Of a stretch of DNA of 64,000 nt, positions 45,647-54,327 are shown in pieces. The translations under genes and the position numbers were made by a program. Positions within the stretch are counted from its first letter, which is position 1. Each line of letters starts with the position of its first letter. The notes under the pieces were generated by a model that was not told the origin of the DNA, made no database searches, and saw only the letters and a list, made by a program, of their open reading frames with translations. The stretch comes from Deinococcus sp045062605. GTDB taxonomy: Bacteria > Deinococcota > Deinococci > Deinococcales > Deinococcaceae. The stretch is taken from assembly GCF_045062605.1 (NCBI RefSeq), contig NZ_JBJGDW010000007.1, forward strand, positions 1-64,000, read 5' to 3'.

Positions 45647-48622
45647 TCAAAACGCTGTGTCCAGAGCCAACAGCGCTGCCCCCGCGTCTGTGATCCCCGC
45701 CTGAGCCATGTCCGGGCGGCCCCCGCCCTTGCCGCCGCCAGCCGCCGCCAGTTTGCCCACCAGTTGCCCGGCGTGCGCCCCGCGTGCCACGGCTTCCTTG
45801 GTGGCCTTGACCACCAGCCCCTTATCCCCGGCGATGACAACGAGATCGGCCCCACTTTGATCCAGCAGTTTGTCCGCCGCGCCGCGCAATTCGTTGCCCT
45901 CAATGCCGCTCAGCTTGAGGGACGCCACCTTGAAGCCGCCCAGCTCGCGTATCGGGGAGGCCGCGCCGCTGCCGCCGCCCATCTGAGCCTCGGCCAGTTG
46001 ACGGCGCACCGCCACCATTTCCTTCTCGGCAGCTTTGACCTGAACTTGCAGGCCAGCCACACGGCCTTCCAGACCATCGGGATTGGTGTTGAGCATGGCG
46101 GATACGCGCGCCATCTGCTGAAGGCGTTCGCGCAGCCATCCGGTTGCGGCCTCGCCCGCCAAAGCCTCCATGCGGCGGACCCCGGCAGCCACGTTCTCGT
46201 CGCTCAGGAGAACGAACGCGCCGATGTCCCCGGTGCGCCCCACATGCGCGCCGCCGCAGAGTTCCATGCTCGCCACGGCCTGCCCCTCGTAGGACACGTC
46301 GCCGCCCACACGGACCACGCGCACGGTGTCGCCGTATTTCTCGCCAAACAGGGCGGTTGCGCCCGATGCCCGTGCCTCGGCAATCGGCATTTCCTGCCAC
46401 GTCACGGGAAAGTTGGCGCTGACCCAGCGGGACACCAGCCGCTCCACATCCGCGAGTTCGTCCACCGTCATGGCCGCGCCGTGCGAGAAGTCAAAGCGCA
46501 GACGGTCCGGCGCAACCAGTGACCCGGCCTGCCGTACCCCGGAACCCAGTACCGCCCGCAGTGCCGCGTGCAGCAGGTGGGTGGCCGTGTGGTGCCGCTG
46601 CGTCGCGTGCCGCTCGCCAGAGACCATGCTGCGCACCTGTTGGCCGGGTTTCAGTTCGCCGGATTCAACCGCCACGTCATGCAGGAACACGCCGCCGGGG
46701 GTCTTGCGGGTGTCGCGCACCACGCCCGCGCCGCCCTCCCATTCCAGGCGTCCGGTGTCGCCCACCTCGCCGCCGCCTTCCGCGTAGAAGGGTGAGCGGG
46801 ACAGTACCACCGTCGCCTCGTCGCCCGCCGACAGGTGTTCAATGCGTTCGCCGCCCACCAGCAGGGCCAGCACCTCGCCGTCGGCCTCCAGATCGTCGTA
46901 GCCGACAAACTGGGTCTGGGGCAGGTCTTCCAGCGCTTCCTGCGCCCCAAACAGTTCGGATTTGCCGTACTTGCTGCCCGCCCGCGCGATGTTCTGGGCG
47001 TTTTCCAGGCTCTCGGCGTACCCGGCCTCGTCCACGCTGATGCCGTATTCCTCGGCAATTTCCTTGGTCAGATCGACGGGAAAGCCGTAGGTGTCGTAGA
47101 GGATGAAAGCTTCCTCGCCGGACAGAAGCAGTTTGCTTTCGCTTACCATCTCAAGAATACTATTCTGATCTTCCCAAGTCTGGTTAATGCTTCCGGCTAG
47201 CTTGTAGTACCTTTTGGTCTCATTAATTTCACGACGTCTAATATCTTGGTCTTCTAATTCTATAATTGTGTTCTGTAGATCGGATGGATTTTTAATTAAA
47301 GAGCTTAGATAGCTCCATAAACCTCCACTAGTTTCATATTTAATAGTGTGGGTAAAATCTTTGCCACCATATGGATCGTTCTTAAATACCTCCTCAGCCT
47401 CCTCTTCTTCAACTTTGACGGCTCTATTAAAAATTAGACTTACTAGAGCGCGATTTACTCTCTGCGTCCCGCCTTCCAACGTCTTCAAAAACCGTTCTTC
47501 TTCACTTCTAATCGTCGCTTCTACCCGCGCCTGTTCCGTCCGCAGTTCGGGGTAGGCGTCGCCCATGCTCTCCACCACCAGCGGCACCAGTTTGTACAGT
47601 GTCGGCTCGCGCAGGCCCAGCAGGTAGGCGTGGCGGCTGGCGCGGCGCAGAATCTTGCGGATCACGTAGCCGCTCCCGGTGTTGCCGGGCGTGCTGCCGT
47701 CCGCAATGACCATGCTGACGCTGCGAACATGCTCGGCCACGACGCGGTGCGAAACGTTCTGCGGCCCCTCATAGGCGTGACCGCTCAGCTCGGCCACCTT
47801 AGCGACAATCGGGCCGAAGACATCGTTGCTGTAAAAGTCATACACGTCCTGCACGACGGTGGCGATGCGCTCCAGGCCCATGCCGGTGTCAATGTTCTTG
47901 AAGGGCAGGTCAATCAGCGTCGGCGTACCGTCTGCCCCCGGTTCCTGGCGGTCATATTGCGGGAAGACGTTGTTCCAGATTTCCAGAAAGCGGGCGCTCT
48001 CGCGGGTGTCGGCGTATTCGGCCCAGGTGTCGTCGCCGTACTTCGGCCCCCGGTCATAGAAAATCTCGCTGCATGGGCCGCAGGGACCGTTCGGGCCTTC
48101 CTTCGGTGCGTCGGCAGGCCAGAAGTTCTCGTCGGCCCCGAAGCGCAGGACGTGGTCTGTGGGCAGGCCGATTTCCTTCGTCCAGATGTCATACGCTTCC
48201 TCGTCGTCTTCGTAGATGGTGGCGTACAGCTTGGAGCCGTCCAGGCCCATCCATTCCGGGTCAGTCAGGAATTCCCAGGCCCAGGTCAGCGATTCGCGCT
48301 TGAAGTAGTCGCCGAAGCTGAAGTTCCCCAGCATTTCCAGCAGCGAGCAGTGCCGCAGCGTGCGCCCCACGTTCTCTATGTCGCCGACGCGCAGGCATTT
48401 CTGGGCGGTGGTCACGCGCTTGTTCGCGCCCTGCTCAAAGCGGGCGGGCGCGCCCATGAACTGCGCCTTGAACGGCTGCATCCCCGCCACCGTAAATAGC
48501 GTCGTGGGATCAGGAGAGATCGTGCTGGCGCTGGGCAGGCGCAGGTGGCCCTTGCTCTCAAAAAAACTGAGGAACTTCTCGCGAATCTCGGCGGTGGTCA
48601 GAGTGGAGGATGGAGCAGTCAT
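45647..48622 (-). CDS. alaS: Alanyl-tRNA synthetase with a roughly 100-residue insertion
   Basis: This 991-aa class II synthetase charges tRNA-Ala. The aminoacylation core is intact (motif 2 region CLRVGDIENVGRTLRHCSLLEMLGNFSFGDYFK, and GMGLERIA), and so is the editing site (HHTATHLLHAAL and CGGAHVGRTGDIG). The C-terminal oligomerisation part has a Gly-rich end. Between TLEGG (residue 385) and GEEAFILYDTYGFP (from 502) there are about 116 residues, where E. coli AlaRS has about 17. The insert and its edges (nt about 47130-47515) use AT-rich codons unlike the rest. TAAACT seven bases before the ATG indicates a leaderless start. Confidence 0.96.
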   Translation of the reverse strand: MTAPSSTLTTAEIREKFLSFFESKGHLRLPSASTISPDPTTLFTVAGMQPFKAQFMGAPARFEQGANKRVTTAQKCLRVGDIENVGRTLRHCSLLEMLGNFSFGDYFKRESLTWAWEFLTDPEWMGLDGSKLYATIYEDDEEAYDIWTKEIGLPTDHVLRFGADENFWPADAPKEGPNGPCGPCSEIFYDRGPKYGDDTWAEYADTRESARFLEIWNNVFPQYDRQEPGADGTPTLIDLPFKNIDTGMGLERIATVVQDVYDFYSNDVFGPIVAKVAELSGHAYEGPQNVSHRVVAEHVRSVSMVIADGSTPGNTGSGYVIRKILRRASRHAYLLGLREPTLYKLVPLVVESMGDAYPELRTEQARVEATIRSEEERFLKTLEGGTQRVNRALVSLIFNRAVKVEEEEAEEVFKNDPYGGKDFTHTIKYETSGGLWSYLSSLIKNPSDLQNTIIELEDQDIRRREINETKRYYKLAGSINQTWEDQNSILEMVSESKLLLSGEEAFILYDTYGFPVDLTKEIAEEYGISVDEAGYAESLENAQNIARAGSKYGKSELFGAQEALEDLPQTQFVGYDDLEADGEVLALLVGGERIEHLSAGDEATVVLSRSPFYAEGGGEVGDTGRLEWEGGAGVVRDTRKTPGGVFLHDVAVESGELKPGQQVRSMVSGERHATQRHHTATHLLHAALRAVLGSGVRQAGSLVAPDRLRFDFSHGAAMTVDELADVERLVSRWVSANFPVTWQEMPIAEARASGATALFGEKYGDTVRVVRVGGDVSYEGQAVASMELCGGAHVGRTGDIGAFVLLSDENVAAGVRRMEALAGEAATGWLRERLQQMARVSAMLNTNPDGLEGRVAGLQVQVKAAEKEMVAVRRQLAEAQMGGGSGAASPIRELGGFKVASLKLSGIEGNELRGAADKLLDQSGADLVVIAGDKGLVVKATKEAVARGAHAGQLVGKLAAAGGGKGGGRPDMAQAGITDAGAALLALDTAF
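47130..47515 (-). other. AT-rich in-frame segment within alaS
   Basis: Residues about 370-498 are written with codons such as ATT, TTA, AGA and AAT that are rare elsewhere in the window. Over 47221-47340 I count 38 G+C in 120 bases, against 37 in 60 at 47881-47940. The frame is open and the peptide is hydrophilic and Glu/Lys/Asn-rich, with no intein or nuclease motif. Confidence 0.8.
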
Positions 48623-48893
48623 GCGGGCGAGTTTAGCGCGGGGGCCGGGTTGGAAAGGAGCGCGGAAAGTGCAGGGCAGTGCCCTCTGCTGCGAGAGCTG
48701 GCAGCCTGATCAACAAGAGCTTTTAGCCTTGCACCTCAGAAAATGGGTTTCTGGGACGCCCTACTCGCCCCCTCGCTTTGCAGGTCTCCGCCCCTCTCGT
48801 GCCGAGCTGTGCCAGTCGCCCATATAGGGGAGGGAGCCAGAAAGCCCCACTCCCCCAGTTTTTTCCCACGTCCTACAACCCACATCCCACTCC
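48623..48893. other. Gap between alaS and the membrane-protein gene
   Basis: About 270 bp carry no supported gene. TAAACT at 48635-48630 (minus strand) is the likely alaS -10. The remainder shows no clear terminator. Confidence 0.4.
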
Positions 48894-50348
48894 CTACAAA
48901 AACCCAAATCCCCGTCGCGTCTGCGGGTGCTTGGCCCCAGTCAAGTCCTGCGCGAAGGCTTCCAGGGCGTCCTGCACGGCCCTCGCCTCGCGCACCAGAT
49001 CGGCGGCGATGCGCTGCACCTGCCCGTCGCGTTCCTGTTCCCAGTGGCTGAGGACGCGCTCGTTCAGGCGGGCGTGGTCCGGGCTGGTCACGTCGCGCGG
49101 GGGGGCCAGGCGGTCACGGGCCATCTCCAGATAGGTGACGTGATCGGTGGCGCGGGCGGCTTCGGCGTAGCGGCCTTCCACCTTCAGTTCGGCCACCTTG
49201 CTGGCCAGCCGTTCGCGCTCCAGCAGGATGCGGGCGCGTTCGCGGCCCTGAATGAGCGCCGCGCCCGCCGCCATGCTGACCAGCGCGAGGGTAAAGGTCA
49301 GCAGGGACCAGTGTTGCGGTTCAACCGGCGTGTCGGAGGCGGCGCTGAGGTCTGTGAGCTGCCCCTGCTGCGCGGCGTTGGCGGCGATCTGCTGGGTCAC
49401 GCGCAGGATGCCGTCCCAGTTCAGGTAGCCTTCCACGCCCAGATACAGCGCGGTCACGGCCACGATGCCGCCGATGTAAGCGATGGGCCGCGCCATGCCC
49501 TGGGTGCGCGTCGCCAGCTTGGCGCGGTAGGCCAGTTCGTCCACCAGCCACAGCAGCAGCACGCTGAACATGATTCCGGCGGTCAGAGCGATGACCGTCA
49601 TGTACAGCCGACTTTCCGGGTTGAACAGCAGGTTGATGCTCACGCCGCTGATGATGCCCACGAAGAATTTGCTGAACACGGCAAAGGCATTGAAGACCTT
49701 CTTGCTGCCCGAACGGCCTTCCGGTGGACGCAGGGCGTGGCCCTCGCGCGCCAGTTCGGCCAGCGCCTGCTCGTGGTAAAAGCCCTCGGCGCTGTTCACG
49801 TCGGGGCGCACGCCGTGGCGGGTCAGCGCCTCAAAACGCCCCTGGCGGGCGGCCTCAATCTCCTCGGTGGCCTTCAGGTATTCGCGTTCCACATCGCCGC
49901 TGGCCACGTTCATGAAGTTGAGGTGGTCCTGCTGCCGTGCCCAGGAACCGCGCACGCCCACGCCGGTTTCGGCCAGCACGCGGTCCAGCGTGGTTCGCGC
50001 CGCGTCGTAGTTGATGCGGTACTGGTCCACGTTCAGCCGCAAGATTCTTGCCCGCGAGGTCAGGGCGCTGCGGGCGGCCTCGTCGGGGACCAGTTGCAGC
50101 TCGCCGCTCAGGTCCTCCAGCAATTCCGAGAACTGCCCCGGCCTCAGCACGGGCAGGAATTGCTCGGCGCTCAGGGCTTCGGGGCGCGGCAGGGCGGCGG
50201 CGTAACTGGAGAGGTCAAAGGCTCCGGGGTCAGTGGGGCCTTCCGGCCCGTCTGAGGGTCTAAGGGTCTGAGGGTCTAAAGGTCCAGGCGAGGTCACTTC
50301 TGGCTCTCTCTTGGAGAGATGGATTTCAACTGTTCTGTCGGTGGTCAC
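48894..50348 (-). CDS. Large membrane protein with coiled-coil regions, unknown family
   Basis: The 484-aa protein begins with a Pro-rich acidic stretch. A helical coiled-coil-like N-terminal half follows (residues about 70-210), then four or so membrane helices (FFVGIISGVSINLLF, VIALTAGIMFSVLLLWLV, IAYIGGIVAVTALYLGV, LLTFTLALVSMAAGAALI). It ends in a long charged helical C-terminus (RERARILLERERLASKVAEL...). It starts with GTG at 50348 after AGGAGG, five bases from the VWA gene stop, so they are co-transcribed. No family is recognised. It may be a membrane scaffold. Confidence 0.75.
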   Translation of the reverse strand: MTTDRTVEIHLSKREPEVTSPGPLDPQTLRPSDGPEGPTDPGAFDLSSYAAALPRPEALSAEQFLPVLRPGQFSELLEDLSGELQLVPDEAARSALTSRARILRLNVDQYRINYDAARTTLDRVLAETGVGVRGSWARQQDHLNFMNVASGDVEREYLKATEEIEAARQGRFEALTRHGVRPDVNSAEGFYHEQALAELAREGHALRPPEGRSGSKKVFNAFAVFSKFFVGIISGVSINLLFNPESRLYMTVIALTAGIMFSVLLLWLVDELAYRAKLATRTQGMARPIAYIGGIVAVTALYLGVEGYLNWDGILRVTQQIAANAAQQGQLTDLSAASDTPVEPQHWSLLTFTLALVSMAAGAALIQGRERARILLERERLASKVAELKVEGRYAEAARATDHVTYLEMARDRLAPPRDVTSPDHARLNERVLSHWEQERDGQVQRIAADLVREARAVQDALEAFAQDLTGAKHPQTRRGFGFL

Positions 50349-50353
50349 TGGCG

Positions 50354-51049
50354 CTACCTCCTGGCTTTTTTCACGGCGTCGGCGAAGGTGGGGTAGACGT
50401 TGTTCAGGTCATACGCGCCCGCCGTCAGCACCCGCGCGTCGTTGCCCGCCTTGCCCAGCGCGTTCACGAACCCGTCGCGGATGGAGTTTCCGTTCTTGTC
50501 TTTTTCTGGACTCAGGCCCGCGAAAAAGAGCTGGCGCGTGTCCTTGCGGCCCAGCAGCTTGTCAAAAATGATTCCCAGCTTGCCCCGCGCCGGGTCATCC
50601 AGCAGCGCCCCGTCGGTGAACATCACGATCACGTCGCCCGTGCCTGCCGTTCTGGCGGTCAGTTCGTTCGCCTTGCTCAGTCCGGCAGTAATCGCGCTGC
50701 CCCGCCCGGTACACGGCTGCGTCAGTGCACCCGTGTAGCGCAGGATGTCGGCCTTGCCCATCCGCGCACCGTTCTTTGAGGCGAATTTGAAGTCGGCCAC
50801 CGTCTGCACGCCTTCGCAGATGCGGAGAAGTGTGAGCGTATCGCCCGAACGCACCTGATTGAGCATGATGCTCTGCGACAGCAACCGCGCCTGCTCGGCG
50901 TACTTGTAGGCGGGATTCTTGCTGCTGCCCGTCATATCGGCGGCGATCACGAAATGCAGCGGCGGCGTACTCAGCCCCAGCATGGTTCCCGCACTCATGG
51001 GCGCGGGCGTCAGCAGGGGCAACAGGAAAAGAAAGGGAAGGGGGGACAT
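50354..51049 (-). CDS. Exported VWA-like domain protein
   Basis: The 231-aa protein has a signal peptide (PLPFLFLLPLLTPAPMSAG). A von Willebrand A-like fold follows: the MIDAS-type segment VIAADMTGSSKN (Asp-x-Thr-Gly-Ser), CTGRGSAITAGL for the second metal-binding loop and VIVMFTDGALLDD for the third. It could bind metal and a protein partner outside the membrane. AAGGAG precedes the ATG. It is the upstream partner of the coiled-coil membrane protein and lies 154 bp after a class A PBP gene. Confidence 0.8.
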   Translation of the reverse strand: MSPLPFLFLLPLLTPAPMSAGTMLGLSTPPLHFVIAADMTGSSKNPAYKYAEQARLLSQSIMLNQVRSGDTLTLLRICEGVQTVADFKFASKNGARMGKADILRYTGALTQPCTGRGSAITAGLSKANELTARTAGTGDVIVMFTDGALLDDPARGKLGIIFDKLLGRKDTRQLFFAGLSPEKDKNGNSIRDGFVNALGKAGNDARVLTAGAYDLNNVYPTFADAVKKARR

Positions 51050-51086
51050 GGGGAAACTCCTTCGGAGGGTCTAAGGGGCTTTTAAT

Positions 51087-51110
51087 CCCCTCTCCACTCG
51101 TGGGAGAGGG
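51087..51110. repeat. Short stem-loop repeat, copy 2
   Basis: CCCCTCTCC and GGGAGAGGG pair around ACTCGT in the gap between the PBP and VWA genes. The core CCCCTCTCCACT is shared with 24035-24059. Confidence 0.6.
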
Positions 51111-51203
51111 AGGGAGGCGCGGAGCGCCGGAAGGGTGAGGGGGCCACCGGGCAAACACAAACGAATCAAGTCGCCCTGGCCTCCACCACTCACCACTGAC
51201 CAC

Positions 51204-53357
51204 TCATTGAGGAGGCACCGGATTCCTCGGATTCAGCCCCGGAATCGGCACGGCCACGCCGCCCACCCGCGTAATCCCAGGCGGAACGTCCACGTTTTTG
51301 ATGTCGTGCGGCAACTCGCGCAGCAGTCCGATCTCGCGGCAGGCGGCCTGTTCGCGGTAGAGGCCCACGGGCACGCTCTGACGGCCATCCGGGTCACCGA
51401 TCCACACCGCCATCGCGTACTGCGGGGTCACGCCCGCGCACCACGTATCGTTGATGTCGTCGGTGGTGCCGGACTTCGCGCCCAGCGGCATGGCCCTTCC
51501 GCTCAGGCGCTGAAAGAGGGTGGGGCGCAGGAACTTGACATGGCCCACCGAATCGCCCACCGCGCCCGTCAGCATGTCAAAGGTCTCGTAAGCCACCACC
51601 GGGTCCCACAGCGGCTGACAGTCGCGGCGACGCAGGGGCAGCGGTCTGTCTCCATCTCCGTAAACCTCGGCCAGCAGATGCGGCTGGCACAGCGTCCCGC
51701 CGTTGGCGAAGCTGCCATACGCCGCCGCCACCGTCAGCGGCGAGGCCCGGAACGTTCCCAGCGCCGGGCTGGAGCGGTTGGCGCTGTCCTCCTGATAGTT
51801 CACGCCTGCCAGGACCTTCCGTAATGCTGCTTCCCGCCCGGTCCCCACCTGTACGGCCACGGTGTTCAGACTGCGTGCATTGGCCTCGCGCACGGTGACG
51901 GCGCGGCCCAGGAAGGTGCCGGAATTGTTGCGGATGGCCTGCGAGCCGTAGCGGGTGGCCTGATCGGTGAAGGTGCTGAACTGGTTGAGGTCCCCGTCCC
52001 CGATGCCGAAGGCGGTGGCATACAGGAGCGGCTTGACCGTGCTGGCAACGGGTCTCTGGGCATACGCCGCCCACTGCCTCCCGGCGTCGCTGCTCTGGTT
52101 GCCGCCCGTGCTGCTGGCCAGCGCCACGATGCCGCCGCCGCGCACGTCCACCACTGCCGCGCCCTCGGCGATGCCGGTTGGACGGGGGCCAGTCGCGCCC
52201 TCGCCGCTCACGCGCCGCGACAGTTCCGCCTGTGCCCTTGCGTCAATGGTCAGCACCACTCGGCTGACCTTGCTGGGATTCAGGCCCGCCGCCCGCAACT
52301 CGCGGCGCACCAGTTCCTGCATGGCCCAGACGGGTTCGGGATCGTTGCGGTAGTCGGGATTGCGCGCCGCGCTCACGATCCGCAAGTCGCCGCCGCTGCC
52401 CGCGTACTCGGTACGCCACAGCCGGGGCTGGAGGGGGACCGAAGCCGCCGCCAGATAATCGTTCTCCGAAATCAGGCCGTGGGAACGCAGGATTCGCAGC
52501 GTCAGCAGTTGCTGAGAACGCATCCAGCGAAAGCGGGGGGTGGCGGTTTCGGGCGGGGTGTTCTCTGACACCAGATAGCGCCCCGGCGCGGGCAGCAGGC
52601 CCACCAGAAAGGCACTCTGCGCCAGGGTCAGGTCCGCCGGGTCCACGCCAAAGACCGCCTGCGCCGCGTCGTACACGCCCTTGCGCTGGCCGATGCCGAT
52701 CCACGGCAGGCTGTTGACGCTCATGGCCAGCACCTCGGGCCGTCCGTAGCGCAGGGTGACCAGGGGAGCCAGCACGAACTCGGTGGCCTTGCGGGTGATC
52801 ACCAGCCCCAGCCCGCGCCGCTGCGTATCGTAGTCAAAATGCCCGGCCAGCACGTTGTTCTTCAGCAGTTGCATGGTCAGGGTGCTGCCGCCCGCGCCGC
52901 TCAGCAGGGCGCGGGGCAGGCGGCCCAGATCCACGCCGGAATGCGAGAAGAAGCGCACGTCCTCCTTCGCCACGTAGGCCAGCAGAAATGCCTGCGAAAC
53001 CCCGGTCAGCGGCACGCTCAGCGACTCGCGGCACGGCACGGCGTTGGTGGTCTGGCCCTCGCGGCAGTGGTCGATCACGCCCAGCGGCTGCCCCCGGCGG
53101 TCCTGTACTTCAATGGGCCGCAACTCCGAGCGCAGGTTCCACACGCGGGTAAAGGACCCGGTACTCCACGCGCCCGCCACACCCAGCCCCATCATTCCCA
53201 GCGTCAGCACGCCCACGGTGGCCAGTCCGGCCCGCACGACGCGCCGCAGGGTCCAGCGCGACTTTGGCCGCTGCACGAACGGCGTGCGCGGCCAGGGGTT
53301 GCGCCAGAACGTGAGCCGCTGTCTCAAGCTGTTGCGTTCTGAACGGCTGCGGTTCAT
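51204..53357 (-). CDS. Class A penicillin-binding protein (transglycosylase/transpeptidase)
   Basis: This 717-aa bifunctional peptidoglycan synthase has a cytoplasmic basic tail and one membrane helix (AGLATVGVLTLGMMGLGVAGAW). A GT51 domain follows, with EDVRFFSHSGVDLGRL and GGSTLTMQLLKNNV. The transpeptidase domain has STVK (RPVASTVKPLLY), SLN and KSGTT motifs. It adds glycan strands and cross-links outside the membrane. It lies ten bases after a small membrane-protein gene and upstream of the VWA/membrane-protein pair. Confidence 0.94.
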   Translation of the reverse strand: MNRSRSERNSLRQRLTFWRNPWPRTPFVQRPKSRWTLRRVVRAGLATVGVLTLGMMGLGVAGAWSTGSFTRVWNLRSELRPIEVQDRRGQPLGVIDHCREGQTTNAVPCRESLSVPLTGVSQAFLLAYVAKEDVRFFSHSGVDLGRLPRALLSGAGGSTLTMQLLKNNVLAGHFDYDTQRRGLGLVITRKATEFVLAPLVTLRYGRPEVLAMSVNSLPWIGIGQRKGVYDAAQAVFGVDPADLTLAQSAFLVGLLPAPGRYLVSENTPPETATPRFRWMRSQQLLTLRILRSHGLISENDYLAAASVPLQPRLWRTEYAGSGGDLRIVSAARNPDYRNDPEPVWAMQELVRRELRAAGLNPSKVSRVVLTIDARAQAELSRRVSGEGATGPRPTGIAEGAAVVDVRGGGIVALASSTGGNQSSDAGRQWAAYAQRPVASTVKPLLYATAFGIGDGDLNQFSTFTDQATRYGSQAIRNNSGTFLGRAVTVREANARSLNTVAVQVGTGREAALRKVLAGVNYQEDSANRSSPALGTFRASPLTVAAAYGSFANGGTLCQPHLLAEVYGDGDRPLPLRRRDCQPLWDPVVAYETFDMLTGAVGDSVGHVKFLRPTLFQRLSGRAMPLGAKSGTTDDINDTWCAGVTPQYAMAVWIGDPDGRQSVPVGLYREQAACREIGLLRELPHDIKNVDVPPGITRVGGVAVPIPGLNPRNPVPPQ

Positions 53358-53367
53358 GACCTCAGCC

Positions 53368-53664
53368 TCAACGGGCCACGTCGGTGACGCCCGCCGCCGC
53401 CGAGCGGAACTGCCAGTCGCGGGCCACGCTGTTCCACAGCCCCGACGCGCCCACCAGAATCACCAGCGCCGTGCCCAGCACCGCCAGCCCGGTGACCGCC
53501 CCGGCCCAGCTCATGGCCGGACGGGGGCCGCGTGGGGGGCGGTTGGCCTTCCTCGCCTTCTCGGGTCTGGGGGTCTCCCGAGCCGCACTGGCCCTCGCTG
53601 CACCGGGCAGCCCCACCGACGGCAGGCCGGAGGAATAGGGGCGAGGTTTGCGGACGAAACTCAT
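53368..53664 (-). CDS. Small single-span membrane protein
   Basis: The 98-aa protein has a basic Pro/Arg-rich cytoplasmic N-terminus and one membrane helix (VTGLAVLGTALVILVGASGLW) followed by a short outside tail. TATCCT six bases before the ATG at 53664 marks a leaderless start, which decides against longer frames. Its tight spacing to the PBP gene suggests an accessory subunit of the synthase; this is inference. Confidence 0.68.
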   Translation of the reverse strand: MSFVRKPRPYSSGLPSVGLPGAARASAARETPRPEKARKANRPPRGPRPAMSWAGAVTGLAVLGTALVILVGASGLWNSVARDWQFRSAAAGVTDVAR

Positions 53665-53807
53665 AGGTAAAGGATAGGGGGGGTGCATGAGCGCCACATC
53701 ACACCAAAGAGTGAGCAAGTGGGGGTTAATGGCAGGCTGTGGCTCTGACTTTCTGGCCCTGACTTCCCGCTGACTTGTCTGGGTGGAGGCGCGGGTATGG
53801 TGGGCGA

Positions 53808-54268
53808 ATGGCCCACACTCCCCGCGTGCTGATTCTCTGCACCCACAATTCGGCCCGCTCGCAGATGGCAGATGGCAGGGGGCACTGACCCGCGCGGCTG
53901 CCGGGCGCGTGGGCCTGCCGCTGGACGTGCATTCGGCGGGAACCGAGGCCACCCGCGTCAAGGACGAGGCCCGCACCGTCATGGCCGAACTGGGCCTGAG
54001 CCTGGACGCCCACACCAGCAAGACGCTGTGGGACGTGCCCGACGCCCAGAACTTTGATTACGTGATCACGGTCTGCGGCGCGGCAGACCAGGCGTGTCCG
54101 GCGTATGGGGGCCAGACGACGCGCCTGCACTACCCCTTTCCCGATCCCTCGGGCGGACCACTTGAGCGCTGGCGGAGTGTCCGGGACGCTCTGGCGCTGC
54201 AATTCGGGGCGTTTGTGGAAGCTTTGAGGGCGGGTGAGCCGGCTCCGGCTGGCGTGCAACCCGATTGA
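53808..54268 (+). pseudogene. Frameshifted low-molecular-weight phosphatase/arsenate reductase (ArsC-like)
   Basis: From ATG 53808 the first frame encodes the complete P-loop (LILCTHNSARSQMA; Cys-x5-Arg) and then stops at 53886. The rest of the protein continues in another frame (GALTRAAAGRV, DVHSAGTEATRVKDEA, LDAHTSKTLWDVP, FDYVITVCGAADQACP, HYPFPDPSGG). A 7-bp tandem repeat AGATGGC (53863-53876) marks the break, and a net gain of five or loss of one base restores the family sequence SQMAEG. It is probably a recent inactivation or a sequencing error. Confidence 0.78.
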
Positions 54269-54327
54269 GCAGGAGCGGTGAGAGATTCAATCACCTCCGA
54301 GCATTCAGACCGGCCTACACTCTGAAC

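Noticed and set aside
47130..47515. Intein within alaS
   Set aside because: No Cys/Ser at the N-splice site, no terminal His-Asn and no nuclease blocks; too short for a full intein.
47630..48499. 289-codon plus-strand frame in alaS
   Set aside because: Antisense shadow of the conserved synthetase core.
53808..53890. Programmed frameshift in the ArsC-like gene
   Set aside because: No slippery heptamer with downstream structure, and the family normally has one frame; mutation at the 7-bp repeat is simpler.
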